Shown here: piece after piece, positions 16,657 to 25,562 of the stretch
How the letters are laid out: each line of letters opens with the position of its first letter
Numbering within the stretch: the first letter of the stretch is position 1
Assembly (NCBI GenBank): GCA_025934775.1
Contig: JAICWO010000003.1
Span: forward strand, 1 to 64,000
Direction: 5' to 3'
Length of the DNA stretch: 64,000 nt
From: Gemmatimonadaceae bacterium
GTDB lineage: Bacteria > Gemmatimonadota > Gemmatimonadetes > Gemmatimonadales > Gemmatimonadaceae
Made by a program: the position numbers and the translations under genes
Notes under the pieces: model-generated
The model's database searches: none
Told to the model about the DNA's origin: nothing
The model's input: the letters and a program-made list of their open reading frames with translations, nothing else

Positions 16657-16677
16657 TAAATTCCGTTTTCCCCTACG

Positions 16678-17352
16678 ATGGCCCACGCAATACACCAAGA
16701 ACCGCGCTGGCGGCGACTCCCTGAGGAGCGGCCGCGGCAGATCTTGAACGCCGCCCTCGCCGTGTTCGGCGAGCACGGCTTGGCTGCGTCGCGCCTGGAC
16801 GACATCGCGAAGCGGGCGGGGCTGTCGAAAGGCACGATCTACCTCTATTTCGCGAACAAGGAAGAGCTCTTCCGCGCCGTGGTCCAACACACGGTGATCA
16901 GCCAGATCGAGGTTGGCGAGCAGCTTGCGGCCTCGCCGACGGCGTCGGCCACCGAGACGCTCACCGAGTTCATGCGGAAGTACTGGGCGTTCATGCGCTC
17001 CGGCGAGTTCGCCCCGATCTTCCGCCTCGTCCACGCCGAGATCCTCGACTTCCCGGACCTCGCACGTTTCTACGCTGACGAAGTCGTCGCGCGCGGGCAC
17101 CGGCTGATCACGTCGATCATCGCCCGCGGCATCGAGACGGGCGAATTCCGCGACATCGACCCCGCGGTCGCGGCGCGCATGCTGAACGCGGAGTTCATCA
17201 TGCACGGCCTGTGGTGCACGCACCCCGAGTACTTCCAGGCGGTCGCCAAGAAGTCTGATGAGCAAATTCTGAACGAATTGATGCACTTCTACCTTTACGC
17301 CTTACGGCCCGGCGCGCCGGATACCACCCGGCCGCCGGGCATGCACTCATGA
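16678..17352 (+). CDS. TetR/AcrR family transcriptional regulator
   Basis: 224 aa. The N-terminal HTH (about 18-65) contains RQILNAALAVFGEHGLAASR and IAKRAGLSKGTIYLYFANKE, the standard TetR DNA-binding signature. The larger C-terminal ligand domain (about 70-210) has the helical pattern of AcrR-type efflux regulators. Its stop overlaps the start of the outer membrane efflux gene (ATGA), and a perfect palindrome stands just upstream of its start, so it most likely represses the tolC-hlyD-emrB operon and is released by an exported compound. Confidence 0.9.
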   Translation: MAHAIHQEPRWRRLPEERPRQILNAALAVFGEHGLAASRLDDIAKRAGLSKGTIYLYFANKEELFRAVVQHTVISQIEVGEQLAASPTASATETLTEFMRKYWAFMRSGEFAPIFRLVHAEILDFPDLARFYADEVVARGHRLITSIIARGIETGEFRDIDPAVAARMLNAEFIMHGLWCTHPEYFQAVAKKSDEQILNELMHFYLYALRPGAPDTTRPPGMHS

Positions 17353-18725
17353 CGAATCCCACATCACTCAAGATCCTTCGCATCGGCGCGATGCTGTCCG
17401 TGCTCGCGGCGCTGCTCGCGTTCGCGGTGCGCGCGGCCGAAGCGCAGGAGCCCGCGCCGCAGCGCCTCTCGCTCGCCGAGGCGGCGCGACTGGCCGCGGC
17501 GCAGACCGCCGGCGTGCAGAGCGCCCAGGCGCAGGTGCAGGCCGCGCAGGCGCGCGTCACGCAATCGCGTGCGGCGCTGCTGCCGCAGGTCGAGGCCGTT
17601 CCGAACTGGACCGACCACACCATCAACAGCGCGAGCTTCGGCTTCAACTTTCCGGCGCAGCCCGGGCAGCCGCCGCTGCTCAATCCCAACGGGCAGATCA
17701 TCGGCCCGGTGAAGCTCTACGACTTTCGCGCGCAGGCGTCGCAAACGCTCTTCGACGCCGGCGCCGCGCTGCGTGTAAAGGCGGCGCGGGCGAACGTGAC
17801 CGCGGCCAACGCGCAGGTCTCCACGGCGGCGGAAGCCGCGGCGAACACGGCGGCCAACGCGTACGTCCGCGCGCTGCATGGCGGCGCGGTCGTCGAGGCG
17901 CGGCTCGCCGACTCCTCACTCGCGGCCGACCTGCTGCGCATCGCGCAGGAGCAGCTCTCCGCGGGCGTCGGCGTGGCGCTCGACGTGACGCGCGCGCAGT
18001 CGCAGCTCGCGACGATTCACGCGCAGCTCATCGGCGCGCGCAACGATCGGGATCGTTCGATGCTCGATCTCCGCCGCGCGCTGAACATTCCGCTCGATCA
18101 GCCGCTCGTGCTCACCGATTCGCTCACCGCGCTCGCGCTGCCGCTGCCCGGCAACGAGCAAGCCGCGGTGGACACGGCGCTCATGAACCGGCCGGACGTT
18201 CGCGCATCCGACGCGCAGCTCGCGGCCGCGGAGCAGCAGATCGCGGCGATTCGCGCGACGCGGCTTCCCACGGTCAGCCTGTTCGGCAACGACGGGCCCA
18301 CCGGGCTCACGTTCGCGCATCTGCTCAACACGTACACGTACGGCGTGCAGGTGAACTGGCCGGTGTTCGAGGGCGGCCGCCGCACGGGCCAGACGCAGGA
18401 GCAGGAAGCGCTGGCGCGCGACATCGAGATCCGGCGCCGCGATCTGCGGCAGCAGGTCGGGCTCGACGTGCGGAGCGCGATGCTCGACATCGCCTCGGCG
18501 CAGGAGCAGGTGGGCGCGGCGCAGGAGCGCGAGCGCCTGGCCGAGCAGGAAGTGACGCAGGCGCGCGACCGGTTCCGGGCGGGCGTCGCGGGGAACGCGG
18601 ACGTGATCACGGCGTCGCTCTCGCTGAACAGCGCGCGGACCGCGGTCGTCGACGCGCTCTCGGCGCTCCAGGCCGCGCGCGTGTCACTGGCGCGGGCCGA
18701 AGGCACCGTATCACAGCTTCATTAA
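17349..18725 (+). CDS. TolC family outer membrane efflux protein
   Basis: 458 aa. A signal peptide ends near AEAQE. The mature protein has two OEP repeats of long Ala/Gln-rich coiled-coil helices (AAQTAGVQSAQAQVQAAQAR and the related helix near DIASAQEQVGAAQERE), the pattern of TolC channel proteins. The conserved NRPDVRASDAQLAAAE segment marks the second repeat. It should supply the outer membrane duct for the adjacent HlyD-type adaptor and DHA2 transporter. The start overlaps the tetR stop by 4 nt. Confidence 0.88.
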   Translation: MTNPTSLKILRIGAMLSVLAALLAFAVRAAEAQEPAPQRLSLAEAARLAAAQTAGVQSAQAQVQAAQARVTQSRAALLPQVEAVPNWTDHTINSASFGFNFPAQPGQPPLLNPNGQIIGPVKLYDFRAQASQTLFDAGAALRVKAARANVTAANAQVSTAAEAAANTAANAYVRALHGGAVVEARLADSSLAADLLRIAQEQLSAGVGVALDVTRAQSQLATIHAQLIGARNDRDRSMLDLRRALNIPLDQPLVLTDSLTALALPLPGNEQAAVDTALMNRPDVRASDAQLAAAEQQIAAIRATRLPTVSLFGNDGPTGLTFAHLLNTYTYGVQVNWPVFEGGRRTGQTQEQEALARDIEIRRRDLRQQVGLDVRSAMLDIASAQEQVGAAQERERLAEQEVTQARDRFRAGVAGNADVITASLSLNSARTAVVDALSALQAARVSLARAEGTVSQLH

Positions 18726-18754
18726 TATAATTTCATAACACTGGTCTCCCGATC

Positions 18755-19882
18755 ATGGCAACCGCAATCAAGCAAGACGCCGACGCGCGCGAGCTTCCCG
18801 GCGCGGCCCCCGAGCCGCCGTCCGGCAATCGCCGGCGAATCGTGCTTCCCATCGTCATCGTGCTCGTGCTGCTCGGCGGGCTCTGGGCGTTCAAGCAGTG
18901 GAGCTACGGACGCGGCCACGAGTCGACCGACGACGCCGCGGTGGACGGCCATCTCGTGCCCGTGCTCGCGAAGGTGAGCGGCTACGTGCAGGCCGTCACC
19001 GTCAGCGACAACGATCACGTGAGGCCGGAGTCGCTGCTCGTGCAGGTCGACGCGTCGGAGTATCGCGTGAGGCTCGCGCAGGCGGAGGCCGATCTCGCCG
19101 CGGCGCGCGCGTCGGCTGGCGGTAACGGTGCGGGCGGCCAGGCGCAGGCGGCGGTGCAGCAGGCCACCGGACAGCAGGCCTCGCTGACGGCGCAGATCGC
19201 GGCGGCTCGCGCCAACGCGACCAAGGCGCATCAGGATCTCGCGCGCATGGAAGACTTGGCGGCCAAGCAAGTCGTGTCGAAGATGCAGCTCGACGCGGCG
19301 CGCGCGGCGGCGACGTCCGCGGACGCGAATCTCAACGCGGTGGAGCGGCAGGCGTCGGCGGCGGGCGGCACGGTGGCGAGCGCGCAGGCCGGCGTTCGTC
19401 TGGCCGATGCGCGCCTCGCCGGTGCGCAGGCGGCGCGCGACAACGCGGCGCTTCAGCTCAGTTACACGCGCGTGGTCGCGCCGGCGGGCGGCATCGTCTC
19501 GCGCAAGCAGGTCGAGCCGGGCCAGCTCGTGCAGGCCGGGCAGCCGCTGCTCACGATCGTGACCGACACCGGCGTGTTCGTGACGGCCAACTTCAAGGAG
19601 ACGCAGCTCGGGGACATTCGTGTCGGGCAGGCGGTCGAGATCGACGTCGACGCGTACGGCGGCGCGACGGCGCTCGGCTGCGTGGAGAGCGTGAGCGCGG
19701 CGACGGGTTCGAAGTTCGCGCTCCTCCCACCGGACAACGCGACGGGCAACTTCACCAAGGTCGTGCAGCGTGTGCCTGTGCGCATCAAGGTGAAGCAGGG
19801 GCTCGGCAACGATCGTCCGCTGCGCCCGGGCATGTCCGTGACGGCGCACATCGACACGAAGACTCCCGCCGGAAAGTGCTGA
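18755..19882 (+). CDS. HlyD/EmrA family membrane fusion protein
   Basis: 375 aa. A short cytoplasmic N-terminus, one membrane helix (about 27-46), then the EmrA-like entry STDDAAVDGHLVPVLAKVSG and YV, the lipoyl half-motifs, an Ala/Gln-rich coiled coil (about 110-235) and a beta-barrel domain with VFVTANFKETQLGDIRVGQ. It should bridge the inner membrane MFS pump and the TolC-like channel. The last base of its stop codon is directly followed by the GTG of the transporter. Confidence 0.88.
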   Translation: MATAIKQDADARELPGAAPEPPSGNRRRIVLPIVIVLVLLGGLWAFKQWSYGRGHESTDDAAVDGHLVPVLAKVSGYVQAVTVSDNDHVRPESLLVQVDASEYRVRLAQAEADLAAARASAGGNGAGGQAQAAVQQATGQQASLTAQIAAARANATKAHQDLARMEDLAAKQVVSKMQLDAARAAATSADANLNAVERQASAAGGTVASAQAGVRLADARLAGAQAARDNAALQLSYTRVVAPAGGIVSRKQVEPGQLVQAGQPLLTIVTDTGVFVTANFKETQLGDIRVGQAVEIDVDAYGGATALGCVESVSAATGSKFALLPPDNATGNFTKVVQRVPVRIKVKQGLGNDRPLRPGMSVTAHIDTKTPAGKC

Positions 19883-21508
19883 GTGGCGACCGACGGCGCG
19901 ACACTCTCGGCCGGTCCTCGCGGCACGGCGCGGTTCGTCTACGCGCCGCCGGCGGCCGAGCCGGCGGAAGACAAGTATAAATACAAATATTTCATTGCCA
20001 TCGCGGTCACGCTCGCCGCGGTGCTGGAGCTCATCGACACGTCGATCGTGAACGTGGCCATTCCCCACATGATGGGGAATCTCGGCGCCACGCTCGACGA
20101 GATCTCGTGGGTGTCGACGGGCTACATCATCGCGAACGTCATCGTGATTCCGATGAGCGGCTGGCTCTCGGCGTACTTCGGCCGCAAGCGCTATCTCACC
20201 GGCTCGATCCTGCTCTTCGTCGCCGCGTCGTTCCTCTGCGGCGCGTCGCGATCGCTCGAGGCGCTCGTGCTCTGGCGCGTGGTGCAGGGCGTGGGCGGCG
20301 GTGCGCTTCTGTCGACGGCGCAGACGACGCTGTTCGAGTCGTTCCCGCCGGAGGAGATCGGCATCGGCCAGGCGATGTTCGGCGTGGGCGTGATGGTCGG
20401 CCCGACGATCGGCCCGACGCTCGGCGGCTGGATCGTGGACAACTACAACTGGCCCTGGATCTTCTACATCAACGTGCCGCTCGGCATTCTCGCCGCGATC
20501 ATGGTCGCGACGTACGTGCACGACGCGGCGCACCAGGAGCGCGCCGAGAAGATCGACTTCCTGGGATTCATCCTGCTCGCGACGGGCGTCGGCTCGTTGC
20601 AGTGGATGCTCGAGAAGGGCGAGCGCTACGACTGGTTCGATTCGCGTTTCATCACGGGGCTCGCCGTGGTGTCGGCGGTGTCGTTCATCTGGCTGCTGTG
20701 GCACGAGCTCACGACCGACGAGCCGATCATCAACTTCCGCGTGCTCAAGAGCCGGCAGCTCACCGCGGGCGTGCTGATCGCGTCGCTGCTCGGGCTCGCG
20801 CTCTTCGGCTCGATCTTCGTGCTGCCGGTCTTTTTACAGAACTTGCATGGGCTGACGGCGAACCAGACGGGGCTCGTGATCCTGCCCGGCGCGCTCGCCT
20901 CGGCGTTCACGATGATGTGGGTGGGGAAGAACGCGAACCGCCTCGACGCGCGCGCGACGGTGACGGTCGGCGCGGCGCTCTTCTTCGCGTCGATGTGGCT
21001 GCTCGCCCGGATGACGCTCGCGAGTGGCCCGGACGAGACGTTCTGGCCGCTCATTCTGCGCGGCGTTGGACTGGGACTCATCTTCGTGCCGCTCACCAAC
21101 GCGACGATGGCCGACCTCCGGCTCAAGGATCTGGCGCAGGGCACGGGGATGTTCAACCTGACGCGCCAGCTCGGCGGCTCGCTCGGCATCGCGATCATGG
21201 CGACGCTGCTCACGCGCTTCACGTCGCAGAAGAAAGCGTTGCTCGCCGAGCACGTGACGACGATGGATCCGCTGTCGCTGGGCCGATTGGGTCAGATCAC
21301 GCAAGGACTCATCGCGCGTGGCGTGAATCCGCTGCTCGCGAAGCAGGAAGCGCTCGGGATGCTCGACCGCCAGATCGGCGCCCAGGCGAGCGTGCTCGCG
21401 TTCTCGCGGATCTACATTCTGAGCGGCGTGATCCTACTCGGCTCGCTGCCGCTGCTCTTTCTGTTCAAGACCGGGAAGGGGAGAGGGGCGGGCGGGTTTG
21501 CGCATTGA
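19883..21508 (+). CDS. DHA2 family MFS multidrug exporter (EmrB/QacA type)
   Basis: 541 aa with fourteen predicted membrane helices, the DHA2 topology. The first helix carries ELIDTSIVNVAIPHMMGNLG (motif D1 with its acidic residue) and a later loop has YFGRKR (motif A). Helix 5 shows the VGGGALLST and GPTIGPTLGGWIVDN region (motif C) typical of antiporters. With the TolC-like and HlyD-like proteins it would form a tripartite EmrAB-TolC-like pump spanning both membranes. GTG start, no gap to the upstream gene. The substrate is unknown. Confidence 0.9.
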   Translation: MATDGATLSAGPRGTARFVYAPPAAEPAEDKYKYKYFIAIAVTLAAVLELIDTSIVNVAIPHMMGNLGATLDEISWVSTGYIIANVIVIPMSGWLSAYFGRKRYLTGSILLFVAASFLCGASRSLEALVLWRVVQGVGGGALLSTAQTTLFESFPPEEIGIGQAMFGVGVMVGPTIGPTLGGWIVDNYNWPWIFYINVPLGILAAIMVATYVHDAAHQERAEKIDFLGFILLATGVGSLQWMLEKGERYDWFDSRFITGLAVVSAVSFIWLLWHELTTDEPIINFRVLKSRQLTAGVLIASLLGLALFGSIFVLPVFLQNLHGLTANQTGLVILPGALASAFTMMWVGKNANRLDARATVTVGAALFFASMWLLARMTLASGPDETFWPLILRGVGLGLIFVPLTNATMADLRLKDLAQGTGMFNLTRQLGGSLGIAIMATLLTRFTSQKKALLAEHVTTMDPLSLGRLGQITQGLIARGVNPLLAKQEALGMLDRQIGAQASVLAFSRIYILSGVILLGSLPLLFLFKTGKGRGAGGFAH

Positions 21509-21515
21509 GAACGGC

Positions 21516-21681
<166 letters not shown>

Positions 21682-21685
<4 letters not shown>

Positions 21686-22788
21686 AAATCATACCCCCTC
21701 CCCCGCGCCGCCACTGGCCACGATGTCTCCACGACGTCCCCACGGAGGCCGGCGATCACGTCGTTCAAGTGCACGACGATGCACACGTGGTTCGGGACAA
21801 TGCGCACCTTGTCACCGACGGCCGGACGCCACGAGGTCGATGAGAGATCCAGAATACCATGTTCCTCGGACATGCTCTTGACGACGACGTCGGGCCGGTC
21901 CAGGAGCGAGCCGAATCCGTCGGCGGAGTCGGTGCCGCGCATCGGCTCGCGGCCGAGGGCTTTGGTGCCGGCGTCGACGACGGCCTGGCCGGGAACGGCG
22001 GTACTCACGACCGTCGCGAGCACGGTGAACGCGCAGTCCTCCCACGCGCACGCGCCGATCGCGGCGGTGGTGCGGTCGTTGTAGACGTACGTGCCGGGGC
22101 GAAACTCCGTCACGCCGGACAGCTCGTGCGTGTGCCAGAGCGTCGGCGTCGAGCCGCCGCTCACGACGGCGGGATGAAGGCCGGCGGCGTCGAACGCATC
22201 GATCGCCGCGCGGAGCGAAGTGTCGAGCGCGTCGAGCTTGGTCTGCTGCTGATCGACGGACTCGCGGACGTGGCCCGGGTAGAACGCGATGCCCGCGAAC
22301 TCGAGCGGCGGCCGCTCGCGCACGGCGCGCGCGAGTGCGATCGCCTCGTCGAGCGTGGGCGTGCCGACGCGGTGCATGCCGAGGTCGAGCTCGACGTAGA
22401 CGCCGATCGGCCGGTCGGCGGTACGCGCCGCCGCGGCGATGTCGTCGATCGCGCGCAGGGAGTCGAGCGCAACGGTGAGCTTGGTCGCGCTTGGGAGCGC
22501 AGCGAGGCGGCTCGCGCGCGCCGAGCCAACCGGCGGATAGGCGACGAGCACGTCGCTGCACACCTCGCTCATCAACTCGGCCTCGAACGGCGTGGCGCAC
22601 GTCACGCCCACGGCGCCGCGCTTCAACTGCTCGGCGGCGATGCGCGGCGACTTGTGCGTCTTGATGTGCGGCCGGAGCGCGAGACCGTGTGTGGTTGCGT
22701 ACGCCGCCGCGCGGTCGAGATTTCGGGCGAGCCGGTCGAGGTCGACGACAGGGATCGGGGTCTCGAGCTCGGCGATCGTGTGCGACAT
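21682..22788 (-). CDS. D-threonine aldolase/D-serine dehydratase-like PLP enzyme
   Basis: 368 aa. An alanine-racemase-type N-terminal barrel has LRPHIKTHK, where Lys43 is the expected PLP lysine, and the C-terminal beta domain ends with VPNHVCIVVH, whose His-x-Cys pair is the zinc or divalent metal site of the DSD1/D-threonine aldolase family. These enzymes cleave D-beta-hydroxy amino acids, or dehydrate D-serine to pyruvate and ammonia through 2-aminoacrylate. The ATG at 22788 gives the normal N-terminus. It is divergent from ridA with only 33 bp between, which favours an enamine-forming reaction. The exact substrate is open. Confidence 0.8.
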
Positions 22789-22821
22789 GCTGGGCGGAAC
22801 CTTCGAAAGTGGAGATCCTAA

Positions 22822-23223
22822 ATGAAACAGGGCGAGCGGCAGTGGCAACCGATTCTGCTCGGCGGCGAAGTGCCGCCGCCGGTCGGCGCGTACTCACCCG
22901 CCGTGCGCGCGGGCGGATTCGTTTTCGTCTCGGGTCAGGTCCCTCGCAATCCCGTGACGGGCGAGCTGGTCGGCGAAGACATCGAATCGCAAACGCGGCA
23001 GGTGATCGCGAACGTGCAGCGCGCTCTCGAGGCCGCCGGCGCCACGCTGTCGGACGTGGTGTCGGTCGTGGTCTACCTCTCCGACATCGACGACTGGGGC
23101 CGGTTCAACACCGCCTATCGTGAAGTGATGCCGCAGCCGTACCCGACGAGGACGGCGGTCGGGGCGAATCTGAGAGGGATTCTGGTGGAGGTGGCGGCGG
23201 TGGCGTACGTCGGCGAACGATGA
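22822..23223 (+). CDS. ridA: RidA family enamine/imine deaminase
   Basis: 133 aa, the typical single-domain RidA length. Conserved parts: PVGAYSPAVRAGGFVFVSGQ, the middle FNTAYREVMPQPYPTRTAVG with the likely substrate-binding Arg, and the end LRGILVEVAAVAYV. RidA hydrolyses reactive 2-aminoacrylate and related imines released by PLP enzymes, protecting other PLP enzymes. It shares a 33-bp divergent spacer with the D-amino-acid lyase gene, a natural producer of such intermediates. GGAG lies before the ATG. Confidence 0.88.
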   Translation: MKQGERQWQPILLGGEVPPPVGAYSPAVRAGGFVFVSGQVPRNPVTGELVGEDIESQTRQVIANVQRALEAAGATLSDVVSVVVYLSDIDDWGRFNTAYREVMPQPYPTRTAVGANLRGILVEVAAVAYVGER

Positions 23224-23246
23224 CCCAGATATGAGTGTTGCGCGCT

Positions 23247-23357
23247 GGTCGCTGTCGTTGTGCGTGATCCGTCCTGCGTCTTCCGTCATTCCGAGAAGAG
23301 CGTCGATTTACGGAACAACGGCCGACGGATAACTCGCAACGCACAACGACAGCGACC
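23247..23357. repeat. Inverted repeat with perfect 19-bp arms and heptad phasing
   Basis: The arm GGTCGCTGTCGTTGTGCGT (23247-23265) is exactly complementary to 23339-23357, and imperfect pairing continues inward (ATCCGTC at both sides). Inner bases fall into 7-bp units such as TGCGTGA, TCCGTCC, TGCGTCT, TCCGTCA, so it belongs with the heptad family. It lies between ridA and the spy-like gene. Confidence 0.8.
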
Positions 23358-23466
23358 GGACGAGATAGTCTCCGCGTCTTGCTTTCATCCGGACTTAACA
23401 TCACCCCTCCTCCCACCGTCTACCAGATTGTACGCAAGCTCAATCTGTGACCATTGGAGGAGTCTC

Positions 23467-24012
23467 ATGATTCATATTCGTTCGACGCTCGTTGCGGCGC
23501 TGCTCGTGTTCGGTGGCGCGGCCGTCGCGTCGGCTCAGCAGAGCACGCCGGCGCCGACGCCGGCTCCGCAGGCACAGCACGTGAAGCGCGGTCAGCATGC
23601 GCGCCATCAGCGGGGGATATTCGCGCGCAAGGCGCGTCGCCGGTTGTTCAAGGGCATTACGCTCAGTGACGCAGAGAAGGCGAATCTCAAGTCGGTTCGC
23701 GCGAAGTATGCGCCGCAGATGAAGGCGCTCCGCGAGCAGCTCAAGCCGCAGCTCGAGGCGGCGCGTGATGCGCGCCAGCACGGCGATACCGCGGCGCTCA
23801 AGTCGATGTGGAGCAAGTCCGCGACGCAGCGCACGCAGATCAAGCAGTTGCTCGAGTCCGAGCGGAACGACGTGCGTGGTGCACTGACGCCGGCGAACCA
23901 GGCGAAGTTCGACGCCAATGTGAAGGCCGTCGAGCAGCGGGCCGCCGCGCGCGCGAAGGGTTGGAAGAAGGGCGGCCGCAAGGCGGCTGGTCAGGCAGGC
24001 CCCCGCGCGTAA
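23467..24012 (+). CDS. Spy/CpxP-like periplasmic protein
   Basis: 181 aa. A signal peptide (MIHIRSTLVAALLVFGGAAV then ASAQQ) leads to a Pro/Ala linker and a Lys/Arg-rich helical body. Segments ITLSDAEKANLKSVRAKYAP and LTPANQAKFDANVKAVEQR are LTxxQ-like motifs in tandem, as in Spy and CpxP chaperones and metal-responsive relatives. It is highly basic and ends in a KGWKKGGRKAAGQ tail. GGAGG lies before the ATG. A chaperone role is inferred from the motif; it could instead be an unrelated small helical protein. Confidence 0.65.
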   Translation: MIHIRSTLVAALLVFGGAAVASAQQSTPAPTPAPQAQHVKRGQHARHQRGIFARKARRRLFKGITLSDAEKANLKSVRAKYAPQMKALREQLKPQLEAARDARQHGDTAALKSMWSKSATQRTQIKQLLESERNDVRGALTPANQAKFDANVKAVEQRAAARAKGWKKGGRKAAGQAGPRA

Positions 24013-24082
24013 GCGCGGCACCGACGCGGTGTGAGTGCGGGCGTGCGGGTGGGCACGACCCCTCCACCGTGATCGGGTCGAG

Positions 24083-24115
24083 AACGGTCCGGAGCAGCTT
24101 CTGCTTCGGGCCGTT
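24083..24115 (+). terminator. Strong hairpin, probable terminator of the spy-like gene
   Basis: AACGGTCCGGAGCAG (24083-24097) pairs over all 15 positions (two G-U pairs) with CTGCTTCGGGCCGTT (24101-24115) around a 3-nt loop. The downstream GTCGTTTCC is only weakly T-rich. Confidence 0.6.
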
Positions 24116-24190
24116 GTCGTTTCCCTGACTGGACGCACGGCCGAGTCCGGCCCATGTTAGGCAGCCCATTTCACCCCTCGAGCTGCCTCA

Positions 24191-25486
24191 ATGCAGCCTG
24201 CTGCTCTCACCTTTTCCGTCCTGTCGTTTCTCGGCGTCGCCGCGCAGCTCGCCGGGGCGCTGCTGCTCGTCAGCCTGTTCCTGATGATGCGCCGGTTTGT
24301 CCTGCGGCGGCCGTATTTCAGCGCGTGGACGGCGGCGTGGGCCGCGTTCGCCGCGGCGATTGGGGCGCTGGTGATCCGGTACATCCTCGTGCCGGACATG
24401 GTGGGCTTCGCTCCACCCGAAAGCCATCCGGCCGTGCGAGTCCTGTATTTCATCTATCAGATGTGCAAGGGACTCGGCTTCGTGTTCTTCCTGCGCGGCA
24501 CGTTGATGTACGTCGCCGGAACCACGGCCGGCTTTCTCGCGACGCGCAAGCTGTGGGCGGGCGCGGCGCTCTTCGCGATCGCGTCCACGCTCGCGTCGCG
24601 CAACGGCTTGAACGAGATGGTCGTCTGGCAGAGCGCGATCGCCGTGCCGGCGCTCGGCTACTGCGCCTCGGCGCTGCTCTGGCTGCCGCGGCCGCGTCGC
24701 ACGGTCGGCAGCATGGCGACGGGCGCGTGCTTCGCCTGCCTCGCGCTCCTCTGGCTCGGATATGCCGGCGCCTTCGCGCTCACCGTGCGCTCCGCTGGAA
24801 CGCACACCGGCGGCGTGCCGAGCCACATCGTGAACTTCAATTCGTACTTCGACCTCACGTTCAATCTTCTCCTGGGCTACGCGATGCTTCTCGTGCTCAT
24901 GGAGGACAACAAGCGCGAGATCGACGATGCGCAGGCGGAGCTGCGGGTGACGCACGATCAGCTCCGGCGCGCGGCGCTGTACGATTCGCTCACCGACTCG
25001 CTCAACCGGCACGCGTTCGCGGAGGGCGTCGGTCTCGAGATGGTGCGCGCGACGTTCGGAACCGTCGTGTTGGCGGATCTCGACAACCTGAAGCTCGTCA
25101 ACGACCACTTCGGCCATTCGGCGGGCGACCGAATTCTGCGGCGCTGCGCCGACGTCATTCGTGCGACGCTGCGCCCATACGACAAGCTCTATCGCTGGGG
25201 CGGCGATGAGTTTCTCCTCATCGTTCCGTCGGCGCACGCGACCGACGTGATCGAGCGGTTGCAGGCCGCGCTCGACGATGCCGCGCATGTCGAGATCCAA
25301 GGCGTCGGCGACCCGATCCCGCTCCAGGTGAGCCTCGGCGCGGCGGATTTCGCGAGCTCGGAAGAGCTTTCGTTCGCGATCGAGCGCGCCGATCGTGCGA
25401 TGTATCTGGAAAAAGGGCGCCGCAAGTCCGATCCGCGCTCCGGCATCCCGAGCATCACGCCGACCTCCGTCGCGGCAATTCGTTGA
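24191..25486 (+). CDS. Membrane-bound diguanylate cyclase (GGDEF)
   Basis: 431 aa. The N-terminal half has about six membrane helices (to about residue 240) with no named sensor domain. The C-terminal GGDEF domain (about 265-410) is intact: substrate region ADLDNLKLVNDHFGHSAGD and the active GGDEF at 337-341. RPYD at 328-331, five residues before it, is a good inhibitory I-site for product feedback. It should make cyclic di-GMP in the cytoplasm. No EAL domain is present. The nearby type IV pilus cluster is a plausible target of c-di-GMP, but there is no direct link. Confidence 0.9.
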   Translation: MQPAALTFSVLSFLGVAAQLAGALLLVSLFLMMRRFVLRRPYFSAWTAAWAAFAAAIGALVIRYILVPDMVGFAPPESHPAVRVLYFIYQMCKGLGFVFFLRGTLMYVAGTTAGFLATRKLWAGAALFAIASTLASRNGLNEMVVWQSAIAVPALGYCASALLWLPRPRRTVGSMATGACFACLALLWLGYAGAFALTVRSAGTHTGGVPSHIVNFNSYFDLTFNLLLGYAMLLVLMEDNKREIDDAQAELRVTHDQLRRAALYDSLTDSLNRHAFAEGVGLEMVRATFGTVVLADLDNLKLVNDHFGHSAGDRILRRCADVIRATLRPYDKLYRWGGDEFLLIVPSAHATDVIERLQAALDDAAHVEIQGVGDPIPLQVSLGAADFASSEELSFAIERADRAMYLEKGRRKSDPRSGIPSITPTSVAAIR

Positions 25487-25562
25487 TCGCCTAGACCCGC
25501 CGCACCCGTCGCGGTGCGAACGGTTCCGCACGGCGGTACGGAATCTGAACGATTCAATCCCA

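Noticed and set aside
18722-20704. Minus-strand open frame (660 codons) opposite hlyD and the MFS gene
   Set aside because: Low-complexity His/Arg/Asp composition typical of the antisense frame of high-GC genes; the plus-strand genes are certain.
23383-23440. ECF-type (GGAACTT/GTC) promoter of the spy-like gene
   Set aside because: GGACTT and GTCTA are present but about 21 bp apart, too far for the usual 15-17 bp.
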